Positions 1 through 7,011 are shown, counted from the stretch's first letter. The stretch: DNA of 35,520 nt from Candidatus Methylomirabilota bacterium (GCA_026387775.1 JAPLLC010000027.1:1-35520); one strand, 5' to 3'. Notes: generated by a model not told the origin, from the sequence alone. Made by a program: numbers and translations.

Positions 1-2
1 AG

Positions 3-185
3 GCTATCATCCGGGTCCTGCGCACGCCCCACACGGCGGAAGAAATCTGCGATTACCTCCGCCTTCCCCTCTATCGCGTGCGGAGCACGGTCCGAGAGCT
101 CGTCGAGGCAAGCCTGGTAGCCGAGACAAACGGGCAGTTTTCTCTCACGGGCGCCGGCGCGAAGCGCGTCCGGCAACAGGCCTGA
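3..185 (+). CDS. C-terminal end of a winged-helix DNA-binding protein (5' partial)
   Basis: The window opens inside this gene; 60 codons are visible before the TGA at 183-185. The visible part reads as a compact helix-turn-helix plus wing: a short helix (AIIRVLRTPHTAEEIC), a recognition-helix-like stretch (LPLYRVRSTVRELVEASLV) and a beta-hairpin ending in FSLTGAGAKRV. This is the pattern of MarR/ArsR/PadR-like transcription factors. Such a module usually binds a palindromic operator as a dimer. No ligand-binding part can be seen because the 5' end is missing, so neither the family nor the target can be named. It could also be a winged helix appended to another domain. Confidence 0.6.
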   Translation, partial: AIIRVLRTPHTAEEICDYLRLPLYRVRSTVRELVEASLVAETNGQFSLTGAGAKRVRQQA

Positions 186-220
186 CTTCACACCGCATCG
201 TATAATCCCGAACGGTGCAG

Positions 221-372
221 TTCTCACGCAAGGCACGCAAAGGACGCCAAGACCCGCAAGGGATTTCTCGAAAGCCCCTGGGGGCGGATCGGGAAGAACC
301 CGGCAGAGCCCATCCGGTACAATCGAAGACCCCGGCTCGTCTTTGCGTTCTTGGCGATCTTGGCGTGAGAAT
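221..372. repeat. Inverted pair of ACGCAAAG-type short repeats
   Basis: A stretch at 221-254 (starting TTCTCACGCAAGGCACGCAA) and one at 339-372 (ending GATCTTGGCGTGAGAA) are imperfect reverse complements. Both arms share the outer TTCTCACGC and the internal words CGCAAAG and CGCCAAGA. They lie about 85 bases apart between the winged-helix gene and the adenosine deaminase. I recognise the word pattern as an intergenic repeat of many environmental genomes, but its function is unknown to me. The intervening 255-338 holds nothing I can assign. Confidence 0.5.
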
Positions 373-374
373 TC

Positions 375-464
375 CGGGATAGCCGCGATCAGCTCGCCGA
401 GCGCGGCTTCGTCAAGGGCAAGCCCGGGAAGATCGGGACGATCCACGTCGAGGAATACTGGTAG
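375..464 (+). pseudogene. Possible C-terminal gene remnant
   Basis: Immediately after the right repeat arm, a plus-strand frame reads RDSRDQLAERGFVKG, then KPGKIGTIHVEEYW, and stops with TAG at 462-464. It looks like the natural end of a protein: charged helix, glycine turn, beta strand, terminal tryptophan. It has no start codon or upstream coding sequence, because the repeat takes over before 375. It overlaps the tail of the convergent adenosine deaminase gene by 53 bases. The family is not recognised and chance is possible over 29 codons. Confidence 0.25.
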
Positions 465-1485
465 GCCGGGCCGCCAGGCGGTGCCCCCGGTCCGCGAAGA
501 AGGGGACCTTGCGAACGAAGCTATGGTCGGCCGCCTGTCGGTGGATCGCCTCGATCTCCTTGAGGCTGAGGCGGTCGAGGAGGAGGCGATTCTCACGGGT
601 CTGGTCGGTTGCGCTCACCGTGGTGTTGTCGGTGCAGACGGCCACGGGGATCCCGTGCTCGAGGAAGGCGTGGATCGGGTGGGGCGCCCCCCGCTCCACG
701 GCGCCGGTCTGGTAGTTCGAGGTCAGACAGCACTCCACCAGAATCCGGTCCCGCGCGAGCCGCTTGAGCAACTTCCGGTCGCGCACGGCCGAGCAGCCGT
801 GGCCGATCCGGTCCGCCCCCAGCAGGTCGATCGCCTCCCAGATGAACTCCGGCCCCTCGTCCTCCCCGGCGTGCACGGTGAGGCCCAGACCGCCGCGGCG
901 CGCGATCTCGTAGGCGTCCCGGAACAGGTGTGGCGGGTTTCCTCGCTCGGCCCCGGCGAGGTCGAAGCCGACCACGCCGGACCGCTCGTGCAAGTGCTGG
1001 GCCTCCGCCAGGGACTGCCGCGCAATGATCTTGGCGATGTGCGGCCCGTGCTGCCGCATCGAGATGATGATCACCCCCGCCTCCAGGTCGGTGTGGCGTC
1101 GCAGCGAGGCGTTGATGCCCGAGAATACCGCCCGGATCGCCTGACGCAGCGTGAGCCCACCGAAGGTGTGGATGGCCGGGGAGTAGCGCAGCTCCAGGAG
1201 GCGCACACCGTGGGCGTAGGCCTCTTCCACGATGTCGTGGGTCACCCGCTGGATGTTCTCGTAGAACTGCGTGACCCAGAGCGGATAGTGGAACTTGTCG
1301 AGGTAGGAGAGGAGCGAGCCCGCCTCGTCCTCCTGGAGCTGGAGCAGCCGCCGCATCTCGCGCAGCGTGGGCACGGGATTGAGCCCGTGCTGCTTCATGA
1401 GCCCCCAGGTCGTCCGCAGCGGGATTGACCCATCCAGGTGCTGGTGTAGTTCGACTTTCTTGATCTGCTGAACTGTCCTGGCCAT
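412..1485 (-). CDS. Adenosine deaminase-like amidohydrolase
   Basis: A member of the metal-dependent adenosine/AMP deaminase family, which hydrolyses the 6-amino group of adenosine or related purines in the cytoplasm. The start at 1485 (MARTVQQIKK) is preferred over the ATG at 1500 because AGGGG lies directly before it; this gives 357 residues. Visible family motifs are VELHQHLDG (metal ligands His14 and His16), HAGE (His205 and catalytic Glu208), IGHG (His229) and CTDN (metal ligand Asp286). The position after Asp286 is Asn, where classical adenosine deaminases have a second Asp that contacts the purine, so the substrate may differ. The last ~20 residues are Arg/Ser-rich, unlike the family, and overlap a plus-strand remnant, so the 3' end may be frameshifted. 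It lies 40 bases downstream of the GNAT toxin on the same strand. Substrate is uncertain; family assignment is firm. Confidence 0.85.
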   Translation of the reverse strand: MARTVQQIKKVELHQHLDGSIPLRTTWGLMKQHGLNPVPTLREMRRLLQLQEDEAGSLLSYLDKFHYPLWVTQFYENIQRVTHDIVEEAYAHGVRLLELRYSPAIHTFGGLTLRQAIRAVFSGINASLRRHTDLEAGVIIISMRQHGPHIAKIIARQSLAEAQHLHERSGVVGFDLAGAERGNPPHLFRDAYEIARRGGLGLTVHAGEDEGPEFIWEAIDLLGADRIGHGCSAVRDRKLLKRLARDRILVECCLTSNYQTGAVERGAPHPIHAFLEHGIPVAVCTDNTTVSATDQTRENRLLLDRLSLKEIEAIHRQAADHSFVRKVPFFADRGHRLAARPTSIPRRGSSRSSRACP

Positions 1486-1525
1486 AGTCCCCTGACACAT
1501 GTACTGGTCGCTCGGCTGAGCACAG

Positions 1526-2056
1526 TCAGTCGAAGAGGGCGGCGACCGTCTTCATCGGCAGGAACAGGCGGGTGTTCGTAGACGGAAAGGGCATGAACCC
1601 GAACCGCTGGTAGCACCGCGCGGCCGCTGGGTCGATGGCATCCACGATTACCGCGGCGGCGGCGATGTCCACGGCGTGCTCGCATGCGCGATGCAGCGCG
1701 TCGAGGAGCAGGAATTCCCCGATCCCCCGCCCCTGGTGGCGCTGGTCGACCGTCAGGCGGCCGAGCAGCGTGGCGGGAAGCAAGGGGTAGCGCGGTAATC
1801 TCCTGGCGACTCCCACCGGAAGCTCGCCGACGTCGACCCCGTAGCTCGAGAGGGTGTAGTACCCCAGGATCGTCGGACTTCCAGGCGCAGGAACGAGCAC
1901 GAACGGCGAGGCGCACCGCCGGCGCAGATCTTGTCCGGCTTGTTCCTTGAGATATCGATCGAGGGGCAGGTTCCCGCACGAGAAAGCCGCCCGATCATGC
2001 CGGTCGCACAGCCCTTCGACGACCCCGGGGGCTGGAGTGTTCCGGAGCGGCGGCAT
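1526..2056 (-). CDS. GNAT-type acetyltransferase toxin (TacT-like)
   Basis: A 176-residue GNAT protein. In TacT-like toxin families these enzymes use acetyl-CoA to acetylate the amino group of charged tRNA and stop translation. The opening pattern LCDRHDRAAFSCG followed by LDRYLKEQA is typical of these toxins. The acetyl-CoA loop is QRHQGRGIG (residues 105-113). The CYQRFGF block near residue 149 supplies the usual catalytic tyrosine. The start codon follows immediately after the stop codon of the upstream DUF1778 gene, so the two are co-transcribed and probably co-translated. The gene order (antitoxin first) and protein size match TacA-TacT pairs. The tRNA target cannot be read from sequence. 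Confidence 0.88.
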   Translation of the reverse strand: MPPLRNTPAPGVVEGLCDRHDRAAFSCGNLPLDRYLKEQAGQDLRRRCASPFVLVPAPGSPTILGYYTLSSYGVDVGELPVGVARRLPRYPLLPATLLGRLTVDQRHQGRGIGEFLLLDALHRACEHAVDIAAAAVIVDAIDPAAARCYQRFGFMPFPSTNTRLFLPMKTVAALFD

Positions 2057-2347
2057 CTAGCGGCCCAGGGCCCGCTTGTATCGGCTGGCGGCTTGGCGCA
2101 GGCGTCGGCTTGGGGCCGGAGGCTGGAGGAGCGCGCTCACGAACAGCTCACGATCCTGCCCACTCACGGTGAGCACGTCATGCTCGCGCACGGTTCGGGC
2201 GGCGACCTCCTGCGCGCTGTTGAGGATGAAGTCCGTCAATGAGCGTCCGGTGAGGTCGGCGGCGCGCTGGAACAGCCGCTTTTGCTCCGCCGTGACTCGG
2301 GTTTCGAGTCGGGCGGTCTTGGTCGGAAGCGATATGGTCTGGCTCAC
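2057..2347 (-). CDS. DUF1778 ribbon-helix-helix antitoxin (TacA-like)
   Basis: A 96-residue antitoxin of the DUF1778 family. It neutralises the adjacent GNAT toxin and represses the shared promoter. I start it at the GTG at 2347 because AGGAGGAG sits 5 bases upstream; an ATG at 2395 would lack such a site and would read through the operator. The N-terminal half (TKTARLETRVTAEQKRLFQR, then AADLTGRSLTDFI) is the ribbon-helix-helix DNA-binding fold. The C-terminal half (DRELFVSALLQPP and the basic tail ending YKRALGR) matches the toxin-wrapping segment of TacA proteins. It lies directly upstream of the toxin without a gap. Confidence 0.88.
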   Translation of the reverse strand: MSQTISLPTKTARLETRVTAEQKRLFQRAADLTGRSLTDFILNSAQEVAARTVREHDVLTVSGQDRELFVSALLQPPAPSRRLRQAASRYKRALGR

Positions 2348-2373
2348 GTTGTCTCCTCCTGATTCGATGAGAC

Positions 2374-2394
2374 TGTACGGCATATGTCCGTACA
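2374..2394. promoter_or_regulatory. Candidate operator of the TacA-TacT pair
   Basis: A perfect 7-base inverted repeat, TGTACGG and CCGTACA, flanks a 7-base centre that itself contains the palindrome CATATG. It lies 27 bases upstream of the GTG start of the DUF1778 gene, where an autorepressing ribbon-helix-helix dimer would bind. The position and symmetry are seen; the binding is inferred. Confidence 0.55.
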
Positions 2395-2503
2395 TGTCAA
2401 GCCATCAGAGAACGGAGGCAGGAGATGGGAATGCTGGACGGAATGCGGAACCAGGAATGACAAGGTAGCGACAACACACAAGCCTCGCCCCTATTGCGGG
2501 CGT

Positions 2504-2803
2504 TCAGCCGCCGCGAGCTGCGGCGGTGAGCCATTCAAAAAGCTTCAGCAGTGCGGGCGTCGCCGCCTCCTCATCAATCGCGATGGTGTGTCGGTGCTCG
2601 CCTTCTTCCAGGGTCAGTTCATATTGGAATCGATCCGGCTGCTTGGGGTCGGCCGCCAACTGCTTGGGGAGTTGGAAGCAGTCGGCGGCCTTGACGAGCC
2701 GTCGGAGCTTTGCGGCATCCGGGGCCGAGAGATCCTCTTCATTTACCGTGGCCCGGAGCCGCACTCCGGTCACGCCCCCGCTTCGGCTGAAGACAATCCG
2801 CAT
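2504..2803 (-). CDS. Emfourin-like protealysin inhibitor
   Basis: A 99-residue protein matching the emfourin family, slow tight-binding inhibitors of M4 metalloproteases first found beside protealysin. Recognised features are the opening MRIVFSRSGGVTGVRLRATV, the central KLRRLVKAADCFQLP, DRFQYELTLEEG, and the closing LLKLFEWLTAA. It has no signal peptide, so it acts in the cytoplasm. It lies 34 bases downstream of the M4 protease on the same strand, the usual operon arrangement. It presumably keeps the protease in check inside the producing cell until export. The 2396-2503 stretch downstream of the TA operator holds nothing I can assign. Confidence 0.85.
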   Translation of the reverse strand: MRIVFSRSGGVTGVRLRATVNEEDLSAPDAAKLRRLVKAADCFQLPKQLAADPKQPDRFQYELTLEEGEHRHTIAIDEEAATPALLKLFEWLTAAARGG

Positions 2804-2837
2804 CGTTTCGCGCTCCGCCGCGCGCCTCGGCCGGCGG

Positions 2838-3893
2838 CTACTTGAGCACGCCGACGGTCTTCCAGGCGTTCTGGACGGCCTTTTGCTGTTTGCTCCCCGC
2901 GCCGTAGAGATTCCCCGCGATCACCACCGTGGCGTTGGCGGCGTCGAGGAACTTCGACGACGGGCGCAGGTTGTGGCAGAGAGCCGTATACCAGATCTTC
3001 GCCGAGGCCTCCCAGGCGTTGCCGCCGATGGCATCGGCGGTGAGAAAGAACGCCCGGTTGGGGATGCCGGAGTTGATGTGCACGCCGCCGTTGTCGTCGT
3101 GTCCCTTGTAGTAATCCTTCATATGGGCCGGCTGTGGGTCCTTGCCGAGCCGCGGATCGTCATAGGCCGTGCCCGGCGCCTTCATCGACCGCAGGGCGAC
3201 GCCGCTCACCCCCTTGGCAAACAGCCCGGCCCCGATCAGCCAGTCGGCCTTGGCGGCGGTCTGCTTCAGCTTCCATTGCTTGACGAGGATGCCGAATACA
3301 TCGGACATGGATTCGTTGAGCGCGCCGGGCTGGTCCTGATAGTTGAGGGCGGCCTCGTATTGCGTGACCCCGTGGGTCAGCTCGTGACCGATCACGTCGA
3401 GACACTTGGTGAACCGCTGGAAGATCACCCCGTCGCCGTCCCCGTAGACCATCTGGGAGCCGTTCCAGAACGCGTTGTCGAAGCGACGGCCGTAGTGCAC
3501 GCTCGAATCGAGCCGCAGCCCGCGGTCGTCCACCGAGTTGCGCGCGAACACCTTCCGGAAGAAATCGTACACGACACCGGAGGAGTCGTAGGCCTCGTTG
3601 ACGCTGATGTCCTTGGCCTTCGGTTCGCCCTCGCCCCGCACCAGCTTGCCCGGCAGGGTGGTGCCGTTCCGCTCGGTGTAGACGGTCCGGCGCTTCTGAC
3701 CGGCAGGGGTGCCCACGGCGAACATGCCGAGGATCTCGCGGTGTCCGCGGAGTCGCGCCGAATGCGCCAACGTCTCCAGGGCCAAGACTCGCTCTGCCTC
3801 CGTGCCGGATCGTGCGAGCGCATCCAGGATGTGCGGTGGAACGATGCAGCAGATGGAGCATCTCTGCGAGTGTCGTCGGTGGACGTGTTTCAT
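2838..3893 (-). CDS. Protealysin-like M4 zinc metallopeptidase
   Basis: A 351-residue thermolysin-family protease. The ATG at 3893 is preceded by GGAGGGGGG, about 6 bases upstream. The zinc site is HELTH (His170, Glu171, His174), with the third ligand Glu194 in NESMSD. The HINSGIPNRAFF block (His272) is the conserved catalytic histidine region. As in protealysin, there is no Sec signal peptide and no long FTP/PepSY propeptide. Instead there is a short ~60-residue pro-region with the PPHIL motif (residues 19-23), a protealysin precursor hallmark, preceded by a cysteine pair (CSICC). Such proteases are made as intramolecularly inhibited precursors. The inhibitor gene follows immediately. The export route is not visible here. 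Confidence 0.92.
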   Translation of the reverse strand: MKHVHRRHSQRCSICCIVPPHILDALARSGTEAERVLALETLAHSARLRGHREILGMFAVGTPAGQKRRTVYTERNGTTLPGKLVRGEGEPKAKDISVNEAYDSSGVVYDFFRKVFARNSVDDRGLRLDSSVHYGRRFDNAFWNGSQMVYGDGDGVIFQRFTKCLDVIGHELTHGVTQYEAALNYQDQPGALNESMSDVFGILVKQWKLKQTAAKADWLIGAGLFAKGVSGVALRSMKAPGTAYDDPRLGKDPQPAHMKDYYKGHDDNGGVHINSGIPNRAFFLTADAIGGNAWEASAKIWYTALCHNLRPSSKFLDAANATVVIAGNLYGAGSKQQKAVQNAWKTVGVLK

Positions 3894-4048
3894 AGCGTCC
3901 CCCCTCCCGTGTGGCTCGACCTCCGGCGATCGCAAGAGCCAAAGGCAGATACACCGGCCGCACGTGGCGGTCGGTCGATCCGATCCGGTCCAATCGCCCC
4001 GAGACGCAAGACACCCCCGCCACCCAATTCGATGGGCGCCGATGACGG

Positions 4049-4843
4049 CTAGGATTCGCCCCCCAACATCTCTCGCAGAGTCGCTGCCAGGGCATCGACT
4101 GCGGCGGAGACGTGCCGCTCGCCGAGATCGGGCGTGGCGGTACGCGGGTCCTCGGTGATGGTGCCCTCGGGGAGGTTCTTGCCCGCAAACCCGTCCTCGT
4201 CCACCACGGCAAAGTCTCTGGCCCGGATGGGAGTACCCGGCGGCGGAAGGGCTGCCGTATCGACCGTCTCCGGGCAGAGGTATTGCATCACGGCCGTCTC
4301 GTCGGTGGAGGCGTGGTGTCGCCGGGACCAGGTGCCCGCCCCCTCGGGGAAGGTGAAGACGTAGTGGACCCGCCCTCGCCCTTCGATCGAGATCTCGCCG
4401 GCGATCCGCTTGAGCGCCGCCACATGGTTCCGACCGCCGTGGCCGTTCACCAGAACGACGTGCCGGAAGCCCATCTTTTGGAGCAGATAGATCTGGTGCC
4501 GGACCACGATCGCCAGAACCTCTTCGGGCAGATAGAGGCTGGGCAAGCTGTTGGCGGGGAAGTCCATCCCGACGATCCATTCGGAGCCGCTAAACCCGAG
4601 GCTTTTGAGCGTGGTCGCGTCCCGCTCGCGCTCCGTTCCAAGGTAGAGACAGGGGTGAACGATCCCGCCCAGACGATCCGCCAGGCGCAAGGCCAGCTCG
4701 TGGGCGTAAAGCGGATCGACCCCAAACGGCAGGTGGGGGCCATGCCACTCCAGGGGGGCGAGAGGCAGGTAGACCGCCGCACACCGTCCGATCTCCGCGA
4801 GAATCTCGCCAGGTCTCAAGAGCTCCAAACGCCTCGTCCTCAT
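4049..4843 (-). CDS. Creatininase-family amidohydrolase
   Basis: A 264-residue protein of the creatininase family, binuclear-metal enzymes that open cyclic amides (creatininase, MftE-like peptidases, formamide hydrolases). I start it at 4843 (MRTRRLELLRPGE), where GGAGGG lies 9 bases upstream; an ATG at 4876 has no comparable site. Metal-site motifs are PLEWHGPHLPFGVD near the N-terminus (usually EQHGPHLP with a downstream Asp) and LVNGHGGRNH in the middle (usually NGHGGN). The block GTWSRRHHASTDETAVMQY supplies the late metal-binding His/Glu. The substrate cannot be predicted. The 155-base gap to the protease gene (3894-4048) shows no other feature, so it need not share that transcript. Confidence 0.85.
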   Translation of the reverse strand: MRTRRLELLRPGEILAEIGRCAAVYLPLAPLEWHGPHLPFGVDPLYAHELALRLADRLGGIVHPCLYLGTERERDATTLKSLGFSGSEWIVGMDFPANSLPSLYLPEEVLAIVVRHQIYLLQKMGFRHVVLVNGHGGRNHVAALKRIAGEISIEGRGRVHYVFTFPEGAGTWSRRHHASTDETAVMQYLCPETVDTAALPPPGTPIRARDFAVVDEDGFAGKNLPEGTITEDPRTATPDLGERHVSAAVDALAATLREMLGGES

Positions 4844-4910
4844 CCGACGATTCCCTCCACCCATCGATCGACTCAACGAGTCAGGATCCGAACATCCCGG
4901 TCTCTCCTGC

Positions 4911-5339
4911 TCACAGGCGCGACGCCGCGCTGCCCAGGATCACCCCGGCCAGGATGCCCGCGAACAAACAGGCGATGCCTGTCGGCGGCGAAGGGGCAGG
5001 GCCGCCCAGGATGGTCAGGCAGCCGAGCCAAGCCACGATCGCCCCCGCAAGGCTCGCCGAGAGGGCGGCGGAAATCGTGGCGTGGCGAGCGGACGGGCCG
5101 TGCTTCACGACGACCCGCCGACCATTTGTGGTGTATCGAAACCGTCCCAGAATCCAGCCCGCGATCCCGCCGCCCAAGGCACCCACCACGCCGACGGCCA
5201 GCGCGTATGCGAGCCCGCCGTTGGCGATCCAGGTGACCAGGATGCCCGCCGCCAGACCACCCCCCGCACCCGAGGTTCGGGCCAGAGACGCGAGGTCAAT
5301 CACCCGGTCACCAGGTCGGATTACTTGCGAAGGCTCCAT
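4911..5339 (-). CDS. Small glycine-rich membrane protein, function unknown
   Basis: A 142-residue integral membrane protein. The start at 5339 (MEPSQVIRPGDR) is chosen because GGAGG lies 6 bases upstream; longer in-frame starts reach into the neighbouring promoter region. Four hydrophobic segments are visible: LAAGILVTWIANGG, YALAVGVVGALGGGIAGWIL, LAGAIVAWLGCLTILGG and CLFAGILAGVILGSA. A basic loop between the second and third (RFRYTTNGRRVVVKHG) suggests a cytoplasmic loop. Small-residue GxxxG-like patterns in the second segment hint at helix packing. I do not recognise the family. It sits 67 bases upstream of the creatininase gene on the same strand, so they may be co-transcribed. Confidence 0.7.
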   Translation of the reverse strand: MEPSQVIRPGDRVIDLASLARTSGAGGGLAAGILVTWIANGGLAYALAVGVVGALGGGIAGWILGRFRYTTNGRRVVVKHGPSARHATISAALSASLAGAIVAWLGCLTILGGPAPSPPTGIACLFAGILAGVILGSAASRL

Positions 5340-5475
5340 GCCGCCTCCAAATGGGAAAGGGGTCCGGAAAGTCTCAGTTTGCGATTCTATGCGTGCCGGA
5401 CCGGATAAGACAAGGGCATTCTCTGACGCGAACGGTTCAACCCGCTGGCCGACCATGCGACCACGCGACCGATCC

Positions 5476-5502
5476 TTGACGCCGAGGACGTCCCGCTATA
5501 CC
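5476..5502 (+). promoter_or_regulatory. Weak candidate sigma-70 promoter for the reductase gene
   Basis: TTGACG at 5476-5481 and TATACC at 5497-5502 are 15 bases apart, shorter than ideal. A second -10-like word, TATAAG, lies at 5505-5510. The A+T-rich pocket is the only one between the divergent membrane-protein and reductase genes. Confidence 0.3.
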
Positions 5503-5553
5503 GTTATAAGATCTTACGAACCGCAACCGTGAACGACCTGGAAAGGAGAGACC

Positions 5554-6588
5554 ATGCCATTCAAGAATCTGGCGGTGCTCGGGGCGGGGGCCATCGGGAG
5601 CACGATCGGCGCCTACCTCACCCGCGCGGGACGGGACATCACGCTGATCGATCTGTGGCCCGCCCACGTCGAGGAGATGAGGCGCGGCGGCCTGAAGGTC
5701 ACCGCCCAGGACGAGGAGTTCACGGTCAAGGTCAGGGCCCTCCATCTGGCAGACGTGTGCACCCTGCGCCAGCGGTTCGATGCCGTGGTCCTCTCGGTGA
5801 AGTCCTACGACAGCGTGTGGGCCGCCTCGTTCATCGAGCCATATCTCGCCCCTGCCGGCGTCCTGATCTCCGCCCAGAACGGCATCAACGAAGACCAGGT
5901 GGCCCCGATCGTCGGCTATACGCGAATGATCGGCTGTGTGGTCACCATCGGTGCGGGCCTGTACGAAGCGGGCCATGTGACCCGTACCAACTCGCCCAAG
6001 CGGCCCTCCTTCGCGCTCGGGGAGCTCAACGGCATGCTGACACCCAGGCTGCAAGAGCTTGTCACGGTGCTCGCCCCCGCGGGCCCGACCCGCGCCACGA
6101 CCAACCTCTGGGGGGAGCGCTGGGCCAAGCTCACCGTCAACTGCATGGCCAACCCTATCGCAGGCATCACCGGGATGAACAACCTGGAGATGCGGTCCAG
6201 CTCCGAGGTCTTCTCCATCACCGTCGCGGTCGCGGGCGAGGCGCTGAAGATCGCACAGGCACTGGGTGTTCAGGTGGAGCCGGTGGGCGGCATTCCTGCC
6301 CAGACGTATCTGGACGCGGCCGGCGGCGTGGGCGTGGAGGCGCTGCGCCGCGACTGGGTGGAGCACGGGCAGAGCGTCGGATCGGGGCGTCCCTCCCTCC
6401 TGCAGGATGTGATGAAGGGCCGCCGGACCGAGGTGGACTACCTGAACGGCTACGTGGTGCGGAAGGGCCGCGAGGTCGGGGTCCCCACGCCGACGAACCA
6501 GGCGATCGTCGAGGTCACCAAGCGGATGGAGCGGGGCGAGCTGGTGCAGGGGCCCGCCAACCTCCAGCTCTTGACCAGACTCCTCTAG
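5554..6588 (+). CDS. Ketopantoate reductase-like (ApbA/PanE family) dehydrogenase
   Basis: A 344-residue NAD(P)-dependent reductase of the ApbA/PanE family. The classical member reduces 2-dehydropantoate to pantoate in coenzyme A synthesis; many paralogues act on other 2-oxo acids. GGAGAG lies 5 bases before the ATG. The N-terminal Rossmann motif is VLGAGAIGSTIGAYL, followed by the acidic end of strand 2 (TLIDLW). The conserved block AVVLSVKSYD and the NGI of SAQNGINED match family signatures. The helical C-terminal domain has the catalytic-region words ERWAKLTVNCMANPI (the usual KL..N motif) and SLLQDVMKGRRTEVDYLNGY, the latter highly typical. At 344 residues it is a little longer than E. 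coli PanE. It stands alone on the plus strand, so a role outside pantothenate synthesis is possible. Confidence 0.88.
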   Translation: MPFKNLAVLGAGAIGSTIGAYLTRAGRDITLIDLWPAHVEEMRRGGLKVTAQDEEFTVKVRALHLADVCTLRQRFDAVVLSVKSYDSVWAASFIEPYLAPAGVLISAQNGINEDQVAPIVGYTRMIGCVVTIGAGLYEAGHVTRTNSPKRPSFALGELNGMLTPRLQELVTVLAPAGPTRATTNLWGERWAKLTVNCMANPIAGITGMNNLEMRSSSEVFSITVAVAGEALKIAQALGVQVEPVGGIPAQTYLDAAGGVGVEALRRDWVEHGQSVGSGRPSLLQDVMKGRRTEVDYLNGYVVRKGREVGVPTPTNQAIVEVTKRMERGELVQGPANLQLLTRLL

Positions 6589-6619
6589 CTGAAGCGTGGA
6601 TTCGAAAGGGGGTTTTTGC

Positions 6620-6647
6620 TTGACCTCTGCATGGCATAGGGTATCAT
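6620..6647 (+). promoter_or_regulatory. Sigma-70-type promoter of a structured leader
   Basis: TTGACC at 6620-6625 and TATCAT at 6642-6647 are separated by 16 bases, within an A+T-rich pocket just after the reductase gene. Initiation would fall near 6654. The transcript would carry the leader reading frame, a hairpin and the terminator described next. Confidence 0.5.
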
Positions 6648-6672
6648 TATAGTTACTGAGGAGCGCGTTCGC

Positions 6673-6768
6673 ATGAGCAGACTGACGAGCATCTCCCGAT
6701 CGCGAGTGAGCCGACGAGGCATCGTCGGGCGAGGCCGGCCGGAGCGGCTGGAGGCGGGAGGAGTGTAG
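6673..6768 (+). CDS. Candidate 31-residue arginine-rich leader peptide
   Basis: The frame runs from ATG at 6673 to TAG at 6766-6768 and encodes MSRLTSISRSRVSRRG, then IVGRGRPERLEAGGV. Eight of 31 residues are arginine and five of those use CGA. GAGGAGCG lies upstream at 6658-6665, a plausible Shine-Dalgarno. Codons 27-29 (6751-6759) form one side of an antiterminator pairing, so ribosome position on this frame would decide whether the following terminator forms. This is the architecture of an attenuation leader. No protein function is claimed; it may equally be a non-translated small RNA. Confidence 0.35.
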   Translation: MSRLTSISRSRVSRRGIVGRGRPERLEAGGV

Positions 6769-6824
6769 TCGGTCTTTGACGGATGTTCGACCACCACACG
6801 GCCCTGAGGCTTCCCGCCTCAGGG
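6711..6824 (+). promoter_or_regulatory. Candidate transcription attenuator with competing pairings
   Basis: Three pairings are visible. Hairpin 1 is CCGACGA (6711-6717) with TCGTCGG (6722-6728) around a GGCA loop. The terminator hairpin is CCCTGAGGC (6802-6810) with GCCTCAGGG (6816-6824). The competing pairing is GAGGCGGGA (6751-6759) with TCCCGCCTC (6812-6820), nine perfect pairs. The last uses the terminator loop and most of its right arm, so it excludes the terminator. A strong terminator with an upstream exact complement between a promoter and small genes suggests conditional readthrough. The signal sensed is unknown. No known riboswitch consensus was recognised. Confidence 0.45.
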
Positions 6825-6836
6825 TTTTTGTTTTTT
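6802..6836 (+). terminator. Strong rho-independent terminator
   Basis: A perfect 9-base-pair stem (CCCTGAGGC / GCCTCAGGG) with a TTCCC loop is followed by TTTTTGTTTTTT at 6825-6836. It ends the short transcript begun near 6654, giving an RNA of about 180 bases, unless the antiterminator forms. Confidence 0.85.
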
Positions 6837-6866
6837 CACGCACCAATAACGTGGAAGGAGGAAGCC

Positions 6867-6945
6867 ATGCCCAGAGTCATGACACTGGCGGTCCGACGAG
6901 GCGGTCGAGTATCGGGTGATCGTCCCCGAAGGTCGAGGGTCCTGA
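6867..6945 (+). pseudogene. Tiny gene, apparently frameshifted
   Basis: A very strong Shine-Dalgarno, GGAAGGAGG, precedes the ATG at 6867. The frame starts MPRVMTLAVRR; after that the coding-like continuation lies in the next frame (EAVEYRVIVPEGRGS, TGA at 6943-6945). As written, the original frame runs on as a 54-residue Arg-rich peptide to 7031 and overlaps the next gene. I infer a small ~26-residue gene with an indel near 6895. It is the first gene after the attenuator. No family is recognised, and translation of either version is unproven. Confidence 0.3.
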
Positions 6946-7011
6946 GAGGCGTGATGCCGAAACCGGATTGTTCGACGACGGGCGCCAAGGGAAGGGCGCC
7001 GGGAGACCGCC

